Positions 11,827-23,473 of a stretch of 64,000 nucleotides of DNA are shown here, piece after piece. Source of the stretch: Gremmenia infestans (taxonomy: Eukaryota; Ascomycota; Leotiomycetes; Helotiales; Hamatocanthoscyphaceae); the NCBI GenBank assembly GCA_032629725.1, contig JAFEVB010000026.1, positions 930,001 through 994,000 on the forward strand, in the 5' to 3' direction. The position numbers and the translations under genes are program-made. Below the pieces are notes generated by a model, which saw nothing but the letters and a program-made list of their open reading frames with translations, made no database searches and was not told the DNA's origin. Position 1 is the first letter of the stretch. Each line of letters starts with the position of its first letter.

Positions 11827-13536
11827 ATGAGGACTTCGTTTGGGATATTGGTCATTGCCACCATTGTCCAGACCCTCGCGTTCGCTCATGGTAGTACCAT
11901 TGAGCTGTCAAGTACCCCGCCAGAAGATGCCAGCGATCCAATCCCAGAAGCATTTGTCAGTTACTCAATCGAGTTCTCATCTTTCCCAGACTTCGCAGGT
12001 ACTTCCCCCAATTCCAAAAGCCCTACCTCCGTTACCGTCTCTAATCTTCCAGGAAATAATTCCTCCCCAAATACCTTCTCCAACAACCTCCTAAACAATC
12101 TCGGAAACTTCACCGGCACAAAACCATACATCCGAGTTGGGGGCAACACGCAAGACTACGCTCTCTACAACGCCAGTCTCCCTTTCGCCATAAATAGCAC
12201 GATTGTCCCATCAAGAGCAACAGACTACCCGACTATCATCTTCATCGGTCCATCCTACTTTGAATCTTACAATACGTGGCCAGATACGAAGTTCAGCCAT
12301 GGCTTCAATCTAGGACTCGGTGGGAATAATTCAGAAGGATGGCAGACTCTGCTTGATACCGTACCATTGGCGTGCAAAGCACTTGGAGGAGGAAAGCTGC
12401 TTTGGTGGGAGTATGGAAATGAACCTGATCTCTTCTCCACTTCTGCTCAGGGACCCGTTCGCCCTCCTGGGTGGAACGAGTCGACGTATGTGAGTCAGTG
12501 GTTAAATGGAACGCGTGCTATTAAGCAAGAGCTCCAGAAGTCTTGTCCGGAACTCACATCCAACGAGTCGTATGGATATCTTGCTCCGTCATTTGCAGGC
12601 GTCAGTAACCATCTCAAGCCGGTCACGACGTGGCAGGATGGACTTAACGCCGATCAGGATATCAAACTCATTTCATCCCACAAGTAAGTCATCCCTCCCC
12701 AAATCCACCTTACCCACCCCTCAACACAACACAGCTACATCGGTGGCGCCACCCAACCAGGCATCACACTCCAATCCACACTCATGAACCACACCAAAAC
12801 GACCTCCTCCGTCTCCGCGCAAGCAGCCCTAGCTCAAAACCTCTCCTCGTACGACATTCCCTTTATCCTCGGCGAAACCAACAGCCTGTACAACGAAGGC
12901 GCGCCAGGCCTCTCCAACGCCTTTGGCGCCGCCCTCTGGGGCATCGACTTCAACCTCTACTGCGCATCCGTCGGCATCCGCCGCGTGCACATGCACCAGG
13001 GCACCAATTTTCGGTACCAGTTCTGGCAACCCGTCGAAACCAACATCACGACCAAGGGAACAAAAGCGCCGTATTACGGACAGGTGGTTGTAGCGGCTAT
13101 GCTAGGAGGGTCTGATACGCAGATCGTAGGCTTGGACTTGGAGGATGAGCGGGAAGCGGCTTATGCGGCATATGTAGAGGGGGTGTTGGAAAGGGTGGTG
13201 GTGGTCAATTTGAGAGAGTATAATTATACTGTCAACGGGACGAGTGGGGTTGTTAATCCCGAGCCGAGAGGAAGTCAGAATTACACGTTTGCTGTTCCGG
13301 ATGGGTATAGCGGGAGCGTGGGGGTGCAGCGCTTGTGGGCTAATGGCAGTGATGCGATCTCGGGAATTAGTTGGGATGGATGGAGTTACAATTATGAGCT
13401 TGATGAAGGATGGCCCGTTAGGCTGGGGAATGTTACGGTGGGTGAGGTGGTGGATATGGAGAATGGGGGGTTTACGGTTGTGGTGGAGGATTCGACGGCC
13501 GTTATCTTGAATTTTCCTGAGGGTGAGGTTTCTTAG
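11827..13536 (+). CDS. Secreted GH79 family beta-glucuronidase-like glycosidase
   Basis: A predicted extracellular enzyme removing glucuronic acid or 4-O-methyl-glucuronic acid from glycans such as arabinogalactan or xylan side chains. Exons 11827-12683 and 12735-13536 (51-nt intron) encode 552 residues. A signal peptide covers about residues 1-21 (start at 11827 in GAAGATGAGG). Family marks are RVGGNTQDYALY near 103, the acid/base Glu199 in WEYGNEPD, and the nucleophile Glu333 in ILGETNS, followed by GAALWGIDFNLYCASVG and HMHQG. Many NxS/T sequons fit a secreted glycoprotein, and a beta-sandwich C-terminal part closes the protein. Heparanase-like or hyaluronidase activities also occur in GH79, so the family is firmer than the substrate. 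Confidence 0.9.
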
Positions 13537-14244
13537 AAAAGTTCGGTAGAGCAAAAGTTCTGCCGACTGGCTGAGTTTCAATGATATGTTGTATTTGTGG
13601 GAAATGGCGACTGGGATATAAAACGCTTGTCAAGATGTTGAGATCCAGAGATCCTATATCTCTGAAATGTTGGTCGATTAATAAATTGCCTTTGTATTAA
13701 CGAGGTATTTATCTACCTTTGTTTACAACGCGATGAGAAAGTTCCATTTTCCAGACATTATTTGATCAGCTACGAGGTTGTCAAGGGTAGGGTCACATGG
13801 ATATCATATCTTTCAATCTCTGTGTCCTGAGTTATGTCTTGCGACAAATCAATCTATGGACGAGGGAGAATCAATTATTATTTGATTGGAGGCGGTGTAT
13901 TTTATGAGTCTTGCTTGCGTGTTCTTATATTCCAACGCTTTAAGCCTCGAGTCATGACTCGCTAAAGAAAAGGGGTAGAACTAAACACCAAAGCCATAGT
14001 ACCGGTATTCGAAGAGATATGTTAGTGAAAGATGAAAAGCGCTGTTTAATGAATCTCAGTAGGATTATCTATTTCTAGGGCTTACAGGGTGCTTTTAAGG
14101 CTAGTTTTCTAGGAATTAAAATCGAGGACGAGGCTCTGTCATGGCTTGCAAGGTGTGACAGGATACAGAGCGGTAGTATGTGAATCGACTTAAATTCAAT
14201 ATCATTTCACCAGCTTGTTCACCAGGAGATAGGCGAGAGATTGT
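13537..14244. other. Intergenic region downstream of GH79 gene
   Basis: About 0.7 kb, moderately AT-rich. The first ~150 bases are probably the GH79 3' UTR. No open frame with recognisable content, no tRNA and no clear repeat was seen. Confidence 0.5.
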
Positions 14245-14707
14245 TTACACTCCACTGCACACCATGGTATTGATTCCAGCGCAGCCGATGCCCTGCATGG
14301 CTCGACCGGCCACGAGTGCACCAAGAGTCGGAGCTGGACCTGCAATTGCTGATCCAATGGCAAAATGGGATATGGCGAAGAGTGTCAGTACACGGCGGCC
14401 GAAATTGTTGGCCGTCTGGCCACATATTGGCGTGAAAGCAGTCGTTGTGAGCAAGTAGGCATTGGCGATCCACACGTAGCCTTGACTCGTCCTGAAGTCC
14501 TTAATTAATGATGCAGACTTGCTACTGCCATAGATGTCATAATGGCCTTCAGGAGAATCAATTATCATTCGCATTCGTTACATCACACTTGAAAAAACTA
14601 GAGGCACTCACCCAGAAACGCCAACCACGAGGTTGAGACGCCATATCGGCAATGGCAGACGCCATGTCGGGAGCTGGAGCGGGAGTGGCTTTCTTGGCTG
14701 GTGCCAT
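14245..14707 (-). pseudogene. Truncated MFS transporter relic
   Basis: The minus strand reads a start MAPAKKATPAP... with GWRFWV just before the expected first membrane helix, then a GTGAGT donor. Further on it reads KDFRTSQGYVWIANAYLLTT, GQTANNFGRRVLTLFAI and GRAMQGIGCAGINTM. These are the start, the loop 2-3 GRR motif and helix 4 of a DHA-type major facilitator. The frame then ends at a stop (14245-14247). Helix 1 is not intact and helices 5 onward are absent, although a full protein has 12-14 helices. This is a 5' fragment of a drug/H+ antiporter gene, probably dead. Confidence 0.75.
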
Positions 14708-15237
14708 AATTATATTCGAGTGAACAATCAATCTGTCTGGTGGAAATGTGGGATGAGTATGAAGAAAGGGGGAAAGGGTTGAGCTAAACATCTTGAATCC
14801 ACGGTTTCCGTTGGAGTTGGGCGAATTGTAACCTCCGCCGCCGAGACGTGGAATTTCAATATCAAGCTTTTGAACAAGCCAAAATCGTCTGGTTCAAGAT
14901 GTCCTGCGGCAGATGATTCTGCATTTGCTCCCTGCCTGCAGCGTGAGTGAATTCGGCCGCATGATTCTATTGGCAAGGTTGTAGTTACGGCCTTCAAATG
15001 CAAATGGTATTTAACCGGGTGTGACGTGCCCAGTGGCCGCCGGTCTACTATTTGAGCCATCCTAATCGGATCCTAAAGACGATGTAGATTATATTGACCA
15101 TCATATGATTATGCTGTCTCAACATATTTCGCCCATGTGCTCAGGCTGACTCGTGGCTAGATTTGACGATCGTGTCGTTTGTACGTTAAGTCTGGCGGAA
15201 CTTCCACTAAATAGCTACTCAGCCGCTCTTCTGGATG

Positions 15238-15898
15238 TCTGGCTATTACGTCCACGAGTGGGATATTCGCTTGAAAGGTATTGCAGCGTTCTCATATGTA
15301 TGTTCCCCATATGTTCTTCCGGCCATATAGAGCTAAGTATCTAATTGAATGTGATTAGGTTTGTTGGATTGCCACCCTTCTGTACCTGTGGGTCATTGCT
15401 TTGGTCAAATGTGCAATTCTGCTGGAATGGATAAATATATTTGTCCCCCAAGGCAGACGCAGCCACTTTATTTGGATATGCTATGCCACCTGCGGTGCCA
15501 TTGCTTCCCTTTCCATTATCATATTTATCATTGAACTCGTCAACTGCACTCCCTTTGCTAGGAATTGGAACGCGTTAATTGCTGGTGGATTTTGTCGCTT
15601 CAAAGTCCCGCAATTCGGCCTAGCATCGACTACAGCCAACCTCGTCCTTTGCGTGCCTTTCACGCCGAAGGCTATAAAGGGTGTCCAACAGACCAAAGCA
15701 TTTACAGGGCTCAAAGAATACATGACCTTGAAGAGTGACTACACGAATAATTCAGACGCTTTCCGCGAGGCTAAGGAAGTATCACGTGCTACCAAACCGA
15801 GAGAGGACTGGATTATGATGAGTTCTAGGGGTACTGGCAACGATACCAAATATTCAGAGGATTCTAGCCGGCACCCTCAACAACCAAATGTTGTCTAG
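15238..15898 (+). pseudogene. Decayed rhodopsin-fold fungal membrane protein relic
   Basis: Two adjacent blocks resemble the fungal Rhodopsin_dom membrane family (the Pth11-neighbour group). One reads YYVHEWDIRLKG (15238-15300). The other runs from about 15361 to 15898 and contains VKCAILLEWINIFVP, a hydrophobic helix ending FIIELVNCTPFARNWNAL, and CRFKVPQFGLASTTANLVL. The next helices are missing: the sequence jumps from NLVLC directly to a hydrophilic C-terminal tail. I could not find a splice joining the two blocks in frame. I read it as a gene remnant with an internal deletion. A shortened but expressed protein from the 15401 frame cannot be excluded. Confidence 0.6.
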
Positions 15899-16801
15899 CT
15901 GACAAGGGATTCTTTCATTATGATTTCATAAGCTGTTATATGTCCCTGTAGTGTATTTAGGTGGAAATTGGATAGCGATATGCCTCTTGATAGACTAGCT
16001 CACAGTTATACACAAGTTCTACTTGGAGTTCGTACTGGTATACTTCGTAGTGTAATAACAGCTGGGATATTTGGATATAAGCCAGACACAATGTATTACA
16101 AACACTTAGTTCATTCAAGAACTGATATCAGTCGTCTCGGTCACTCGTGATACATGTAGTGCTATGGCACACTTGACTTCTTTTACCGCTTAATAGCAGT
16201 GATCTCTTCATGAATATGCTATAGCATAGTCAGGTGCTGACACAAGGTCCTTCCTGAGCCGGAGCCTCCCGGCGTCTTCCTCTTTTCATCTCAAAACCAA
16301 CCAAATTTCTAGCTTAGTACTTCCAACTCCCAGTTTACCTTACAAGACCCGTCTGGTCCCTTGTCTTCGTGGCCTTCCACTTCCTTTGCTTCTCATACTG
16401 CTGTTTGAGCACTCTCTATACGGTATTTGCTGACTCATTTGCTTTTACTCCCAGCCTTTACATTCTACACAGTAAATTCTCCCCATTATACGTTCCTTCA
16501 CCAATAACATCCTCAAAGTCCCACTCATTGTTCTGAGCATGCAGGTCTGGAATGGGAAGCGGATCAGATTCAAAACAAACAAAATTGGATATTTCATCTT
16601 ACAGAATGACAGATGAAACGATTAGACTAAATGAAGGGAATTAGAGGTTTCTCTAGTACAATCTCTGGTGTTCTGACTATGTACAAAGCAACAGGCGTCA
16701 CCACTACCGTAATCAAGTGAAACTCTTTTTCCACGGCACATCAACGTTCGTCTCATTTCCTCCCATGCACTCTCCGATATTTGACATCCTCAATCTCATC
16801 C
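15899..16801. other. Intergenic, no gene seen
   Basis: About 0.9 kb with only short open frames. A pyrimidine-rich stretch lies near 16260-16500. The end nearest 16802 probably holds the 3' UTR of the minus-strand membrane protein gene. Confidence 0.5.
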
Positions 16802-17293
16802 TCACAAAGTTTTGAGTGCTGCTACAATGAAGCAGAGCAAGGCCGGGAGATCGGTTGTCACAGCCCGCACCAAGTTCATCTTCAACCATACGCCCATCGA
16901 ATAGGTACTGTTGCCTTTCGGAACGTCATTCTCGATCTCGGCAAGCAACTTCAGCGCCCGCCTGGCATAAATGGCAATATGCCCAACACTAAAAAGCAGT
17001 CCAAGCACGTACCACTTCGTTGAGCCCGCAGTGTGCAGCTGGTCTCGAGCGACGATCAAGTTGAGAAGGCCCAGGATGTAGTTGGAGGGATAGCCTAGTT
17101 TAATGACCCAACTACCTCGGCGAAGCCAGTACTGGAACCAGACGGGCAAGTGGGCGTTTGCGCGGTCACGGAATGAGGGGTGCATCCAGGTGCCGAGAAA
17201 GATGTGCTCGTCGACGGCAAACATAAGGGTGATGGTTGTGCTGAGGACGGGAAGGAGGCGTAGGACGCGTACGGAGGTCTCGATTGCCGACAT
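16802..17293 (-). CDS. Small four-helix membrane protein, DUF1772-like
   Basis: A single exon encodes 163 residues with four hydrophobic segments at about 11-28, 62-82, 92-112 and 143-161. Two conserved-looking motifs are seen: FAVDEHIFLGTWMHP after helix 1, and RRGSWVIKLGYPSNYILG before helix 2. The layout (four helices, about 160 residues, charged first loop) recalls the DUF1772/anthrone-oxygenase-like fold of fungi, but I do not recognise the catalytic pattern, so that is a guess. The start codon at 17293 gives an N-terminus leading directly into helix 1. A second frame overlaps it but is Ser/Thr/Pro-rich and looks like a shadow. Confidence 0.7.
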   Translation of the reverse strand: MSAIETSVRVLRLLPVLSTTITLMFAVDEHIFLGTWMHPSFRDRANAHLPVWFQYWLRRGSWVIKLGYPSNYILGLLNLIVARDQLHTAGSTKWYVLGLLFSVGHIAIYARRALKLLAEIENDVPKGNSTYSMGVWLKMNLVRAVTTDLPALLCFIVAALKTL

Positions 17294-18952
17294 GGTGATT
17301 TGGTGGTTCGTAGTTGTGCTTGCGAATTTGTTCCCTCTCTATGTGGTGAAAGCTTTGCTAGGCGAGTTTGATGAATTGAGAAGTTGATACTAGGTAATTG
17401 GATAGGTGTAGATGAGCGAGTAGAAGAGGAAGTAAAGCCGAAGCGTTTCCAACAACGCGCACAGCATCGCCCCACCGAACCGGGTCAATGTGGTTCCGCC
17501 CAATAACCCCCCCCTCGATAAATGTTAATGATCCTTCGCTCTACCGCGTAAACAGGAGAAGTCAGCAAATGATCTCACTACGTCGAGGGCTTAGTAGGAC
17601 CTTACAAGGATCTTACTAATACCCTTTAGGGGCTACTAGCAAGGGCTCTAGCCATTCAGTTCTATAGGATTCAACGTATTGTGGAGACTTTACGTGATTT
17701 AACATTTATTAAGGGAGGGATAGTTATCCGAACATTTAGTCTATATAAACAGATGGAGAACACTTATTACCTAATTTAGAGGCATAATAACTGAGAACGA
17801 ATGCATATGTCCTATCATGATTAGTGTTGAACCACTCAACCACTTTCTTCTGATATGTGAGCAATAAAGTGGGTATAGTATGTGCGTATCGGTGTTACAC
17901 CAATGGTGTTTTAGATTATCGGGTGTCGATCTGGTTGATCTGCTAAGCTTCTGGGCGCCACATATTTGTCCGTATGCACTTGTTAGCATTTATAAAGAAT
18001 AGTGTTACCTATATCCATGACTAATTCTTAATACACATGGTGTTGATCTTTAGCGGATAGTGAATGAAATACGTAGATCTTTTCCCAAATGGCTTTCAAT
18101 ATATCCTATTCTTAGTAAACTCACTAAGAGCTTCAACTTCTATGTAAACGGGTATACCTAGCCATTGCTGTAAGGGCTTTAATAGAGCTTTCAACCGGCA
18201 TTTCTGCAAGGTCGACTCGCACGATTATTTACTTAGAGTGTCTCAATAACACATATACTAAAGTTCTGATATTTACTTTATGCCGCATAGAAATCTAGTA
18301 ATTGAAATATATATATTATAGAATCAGGGAAATGCAAAAGATTACAGCTATTAGAAGCTGATATAGTATAATACCAAATAATTATATATAATAAAAGCGT
18401 ATATTAGATAATTATAAAGTATATAAGTTAGATAAACTACTATAAGCAAAGTAGTATAAAGATATAATATAACTTTCTTATATTACTATCTACTACTTAG
18501 CGATTTAGCTTAGGTTAAAGCAGCAGTTGCTTATATCCATAAACTAAAACGGAACTAGCGAAAGGAAAATTAATCCTAAGTCTACAAGCATTAACCACCC
18601 AACTGCTCGTACATCCGCTTATGGTGTCGCGGTTAAGGGCGCGAATGGAGAATCGGGGGGTTGCTTGATTTGATCTCATGAGGTCAGATGCATATTGTCA
18701 AGAAATCACGCGGCGGTAATTTTGAAATTTCTGTCAATGCACTACCTGTATATTTGTAATAACCAGTTCTCGCGTACCAATGCATTTCAAGTGTACTATC
18801 GTTCAACGAAAGAGAAATGAGGAGAGTATCGGAAAAGAGATTACAAAAAGTCATAGTAGATGGAAATATTTCCAAGAGCCAAAGTACTCAAGCAGTGAAT
18901 GATTGGAAAGAATAAAGGACCATGAGCCAAGAAGACCTATAAGTTCACAACT
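17294..18952. other. Gene-free AT-rich block
   Basis: About 1.65 kb, increasingly AT-rich; 18290-18500 is almost entirely A/T with many TA steps. No open frame beyond about 70 codons and no recognisable domain was found. Such TA-enriched patches in ascomycetes are often repeats mutated by RIP, but no original element can be identified here. The laccase 3' UTR occupies the right end. Confidence 0.6.
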
Positions 18953-21355
18953 CTAAAGACCAGAATCAATCTGGTTGACAACCTCTTCGCCGGTGAACAC
19001 AGACCAATCTCTGCAGGTTTGAGCCATGATAGATGGAATAGCGAGATTAGCAATATCATCGGGGCGCTCGAGAACCGTCACAAACAGACCGGCTGATACA
19101 TGCCATGCCTAAACACCATATTAGCAAAGCTGCCGAGGAGGCTTTAGAGGAGCGATAGCTTACGATATGGCAATGCAACGGCCAAGCACCAGGGTTATCA
19201 GCAAATATTTGCAACACCATATGTCCTCCAGCCGGTAGAAGCTGGACATCTCTTCGCTGGGGGTTATTTGCGTTGACAGTCGTGTTGCCATCCCAAGCCC
19301 CGGGTCCGACGTGCAGGATAAACATGTTGTGGCCGTGTAAGTGGATGGGATGGGTGGCGAACCCTCCAGTTGGACTATTGTTATTGATCACGATTCGGAT
19401 AGAAGAGTTAGAGCCAAAGTTCTCAACGTTCCATTCCGGTTCGAAAGTGTTGTTGCCAGCCTTCGAAAGTAGGAGGATGGGTGAGTTGTAGTCGGTTCGA
19501 AAGGTTACGTTATTCATATACCAGAGTGAAAAGCCAGTCTCATTTGTATGGAAGTCAATGTCAATTTCTTTGGTGGTTGGTGGGTTAGGATCCGGCTTAA
19601 TTGGAAACCAGGGGACTGTGTCTGTAAGTGGGTCATTTGCACATATTGTTGCGGTCGAGGTAACGAAGTTTGGCGAGGGCGTTGTGCTGGGAATAGTTGC
19701 GGGTGGAATGAGTCCATAGTAAACGATCGCTGTTGCGTCAGGCTGATTCGTCAAGGAACAACCACCCCCAGCAATAGAAGAGCGCATGATGTAGCCACCG
19801 AGGGAAGGATTCGTGAGTCCGGTCACGAGAACATCAGTTCGTTGGCCAATTCCAAGTGTCACAACTAGCAAATATCAGATGATATCATTTGTATCACAAG
19901 GATTTATAACGTACCATCAGTAGTATACGGAATGATAGGGACAAAGTCGTTTGCAATGACCGTAAGATTGTGACCGTCGATTGAGAACTTCTGCACTCCT
20001 TCCGCTCCGGCATTGATTAGGCGGAGTCTGTGGACCTGCCCAGCTGTGAACTGAGTCGTTGCAAGGGGTGCTCCGTTGTGGCAGGTTGTGTTATCACCTG
20101 CGGCTACAGTAGAGCAGTTGAAATTGTTTTTTCCATTGATCAAATTGTTGTCGGAGAATGGCGGTGCCTAGATATGTTTAGTGGTGGCTCAAAAGTAAAA
20201 TTCGGTACTCTGTAACTTACAGCTCCTGGAGTCATGACTTCTTCCACAAGAGAGAAGTAGTCTTTGTGATAATAATCGGTCAGGAGAAATGGGCCCTTGT
20301 CTACTCGCATTAATTGTTATTGTTTCAACATAGACTCTGTTCTCTTTTTGCTTACCAATAGCGTAAGGGACCGTCCGTGGCCCATAAATGACCATAGGAC
20401 CAACAAGACCTCCAGCGTATTGAGCTGAGTAATGGGAGTGATACCAGGAGGTTCCGTAAAGATCGGCGAGGAAAGTATATGTAAAGGTTCCGTTGGGCGG
20501 GATGGGGCATTGCTGAATCCCTGGAACACCGTCCATCCATCTAAAAACACTTAGTCACTTTATATTATTCACTGCATCATTATGGAAACTTACTGAGATG
20601 TTTTCTGCAAGATTCCATGCCAGTGAAGTCCCACTCCTTCATCTGGGCCAGTGATCTTATTGTGAACAGTAACTTGAATAGTGTCACCCCTGTGAGAGTC
20701 AGTGACATGCAAACACGCCGCTGAAAATTTCTTCTCACCAGTTTGCCTGAATCAAGGGACCGGGGAATTGCCCGTTGATGGTCAAAGAATGCTTCTGGTA
20801 GCCGTCGGGCGAACCCAGTGTCCTCTCAACAGTGAAATCGTAAACTCGCAGGACACTTCGTTTGTTAGTGATTGCATGGAGGGGGCCAGTACTTAGAAAC
20901 ATACCCAGTGTTTGGTGGATCTATAAGGAACGTTAGCAAAGTGCTAGTTGATCGAATTATTGCGAAGCTTACCATCTAACGTGAGAATTCAGGTCAGACG
21001 CTGTATTATTAGTAGCGAGATGTTCGAAACTTACTATCTGGAAGATTATTAGCATGCATGTTGTCTTTACATGTTCGGATTTGATGACTCACAAGCATTG
21101 GTATTGTTTGCAGTTTTGGTACCCCACGGAAAGCCCTGGGGTAAAGGCTATAGAGATGGTCAGTTATTAGTTGAGACGAAGATGCTGGTACTGACAGTGG
21201 TTGGGGCAGTAGTTCGAAGAAAATCATTTGGGAGTTCAGGGTAGTCGGCTTAAGAGCATCATATTAGTAGGAGCCTATCAAGATCACTGTTAATACATAC
21301 CTTGACCTGCTACGATCGAGCTCCACAGGAGGGTTGCGAATATGCCAAGCTTCAT
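18953..21355 (-). CDS. Ascomycete laccase (multicopper oxidase)
   Basis: A secreted copper oxidase that oxidises phenols while reducing O2 to water, with roles in lignin, pigment or phenolic detoxification. Thirteen exons: 21301-21355, 21196-21248, 21093-21147, 21035-21037, 20973-20975, 20905-20920, 20739-20855, 20594-20689, 20356-20540, 20221-20300, 19915-20167, 19164-19864 and 18953-19108. They give 590 residues. The signal peptide is about 1-17. All four copper motifs are present: HWHG (His123, His125), WYHSH (His167, His169), HPIHLHGH (477-484) and HCHIAWHVSAGL (536-547, axial Leu547). The C-terminus is exactly DSGL, the plug of mature ascomycete laccases. The 3-nt exons are inferred from splice signals; without them a 172-nt intron also keeps frame (588 residues). 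Confidence 0.93.
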
Positions 21356-21454
21356 TGTGAAAGGTATTATTTTCCAAACTTTATATAATAGAGAGTAAAA
21401 GTAGAGCAGTTGATAGAGAGGCAGAGTGAGACAATTTGAGAGAGATACCAGATA

Positions 21455-21462
21455 CTTTTATA
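21455..21462 (-). promoter_or_regulatory. Probable TATA box of the laccase gene
   Basis: On the minus strand this reads TATAAAAG, about 100 nt upstream of the laccase start codon. It is followed by a CT-rich leader (roughly 21365-21445), as is common in fungal core promoters. Confidence 0.5.
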
Positions 21463-23388
21463 TGTGCTGTAGGAAGGAGAAAGGCTGGTAGGGTTCCAGA
21501 GCAAGTACCCCCCCTCCCTTTGGCATAACCAAAGAATACAACTAAGGAGGGTCAAAAAGCCTGGAATCCAACCGATATCACCCCATCAATAGTAATATTG
21601 AGAAACTAGCAAGGGGGATAAGGAAGACTAATTCGAAAGAACTCATCCTAGGCAAGAAGCCGAGTATGAAGTTTAGCAATTGGCCCACGATTCCAACGTA
21701 GGGTGCCACATGCAGAGGCACGATAAACGCTACCATAAAGACAGGGAGTAATCCAGCAATAGCACAAATACTACTCTAGAAAGGCTCCCGTGCATGTAAT
21801 GCTAGTATGCCGTATTGGTTTGGCGGGGATAGAATTACATCTTCGCGCTTTCAACGTTTGGGGGATGGGAACAGCCCAGGACACCACCTTTAGTATCATA
21901 CACTAGGATATAGGGGGAGTATTCTAGGATAATGGTCATGCTTATGATGGCGATGCATCAAGACTAGGCTCCACGTGGTAGCTCTGGGCCTGGTGAATGA
22001 TGACTCCGATAATAGAAGCAACGGTTCCTTCGCATGGCATCAGCTTGGCTTATACCCCTGATCGCTCGATAGGGAACGGGAGGCTAGCCCTAGATATTAA
22101 CGAGTCGGGAAGGACTGCGCTTGACTATCGGGTGGTGTATACAGGGCTGTCTGAGAGTTCAGTGATTGGTGGGGGGGAACGGCACAGGCTCACAGCCGCA
22201 GATTCCGGTAGCGAAACTTGCCACAGTTGGTTGGCCTCTGCAATAGAGGCACAAAACTTTTATGAGGATCCCATATCCACGCTTTCCGAAGTACCTGTAT
22301 GCTACTGAGCAAAGGCCTATACATCTATACCATCGACTATTATCCTTTACAGGTTTTGAAAGTAGGCCAAAGCGAGGCGCCTCAGAAGAATGACTCTTAG
22401 CATCGCTCTCTACACAACCCATCCAAAGGGCAACACTTGCGCCCTAGGTATGAAGTCTGCGCGTTGACCTCCGAGCAAAAATGTGAAAGTCATTGAGCAG
22501 GGTAGTTGCCAATTCAATACGGGCCTTTGGTCAGGCTCTCCTGTTCTCCTGCAAGAATCATGGACACACAATAGCGTTTCAAGGCGCGGAGTAGAGCAAT
22601 CAACCCCTGCCAGTGGTGAGATCGTGTTGGAAGAGAGCCACGAGGTCATCAATTCCTCAGGTCCTTATCAAATTAAAGGGACCATTCCGTTGCCAAGGCA
22701 GCAACACGTAATGCGGGATGATGGGGATGAGCCCGGATGACGGGTGAGGAATGTTTTCTGGTAGTATCCGGAGTGCAACACAGGGTTACCAACGCCCTGC
22801 GCTGGAGGATGTGGTTGAGGATGGATTGAGGTTGAGGTTGAAGAATGAAGCTGGTACTGTATGTAGCTCTTCGGCGAAGTAAGCCCTACTCGACTTAACT
22901 TACTCTAGCCCCTTCTATCCCCTTTCCGGACTAGACCACCTTGCAGCGGATAATCATCTACCCGCTTGCAACATCATCTCGATACATCTCGATATACTCC
23001 CTCTCGCTCATGTACCTGTAATTCTGTCACACAACATCTCTCGGGTCCACTCTGCATCGAATATCGAATACTCACCCAACGCCAGTGGGGGTGGCCGGAA
23101 ACGCAATGTAACCTCAGCTTCTGCTTACTGACAGACGAGCCGAGTGCAGCGATTGCCAGCGCCAATAGTACTACATACGTACATACAGCATCAAATCTCC
23201 ACGCCACCATTTCTCACTTTAGTAGCACCAGACTCGGAGAAATTGCACTCTCATTATACCATTGTGGATGCTTGATTCAACATCATCTGAACCACCAACT
23301 TCTACCCGCCTTTGGTGTCGTTCAGCCGCGAGCCTTCGGCAGCAAATGCTTTATCTAGGGCAAGGTACGCTCCTATGGGATCATCCTG

Positions 23389-23473
23389 CATATGACAGGC
23401 AGGGATATACTGCTGGCATGCCATGCATTCCATATGACAGGCAGGGATATACATGCTGGCATGCCATGCATTC
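23389..23473. repeat. Tandem duplication, two copies of a 42/43-bp unit
   Basis: The units 23389-23430 and 23431-23473 are identical except for one inserted A. Each starts with catatgacaggcagggatat and ends with ggcatgccatgcattc. A third copy begins (catata) and stops. Each unit contains the palindrome ggcatgcc. Confidence 0.9.

Noticed and set aside
3585..17293. Secondary-metabolite gene cluster (ABC pump, GH79, MFS relic, DUF1772-like protein)
   Set aside because: No polyketide synthase, NRPS, terpene synthase, P450 or cluster regulator is present; the mix is explained by ordinary genes and relics.
20949..21000. Alternative 28-nt laccase exon ending at 20973, using the acag acceptor after ctactaataat
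   Set aside because: It shifts the phase and creates a TGA at the next junction, whereas the 3-nt exon solution keeps the DPPNTG frame.
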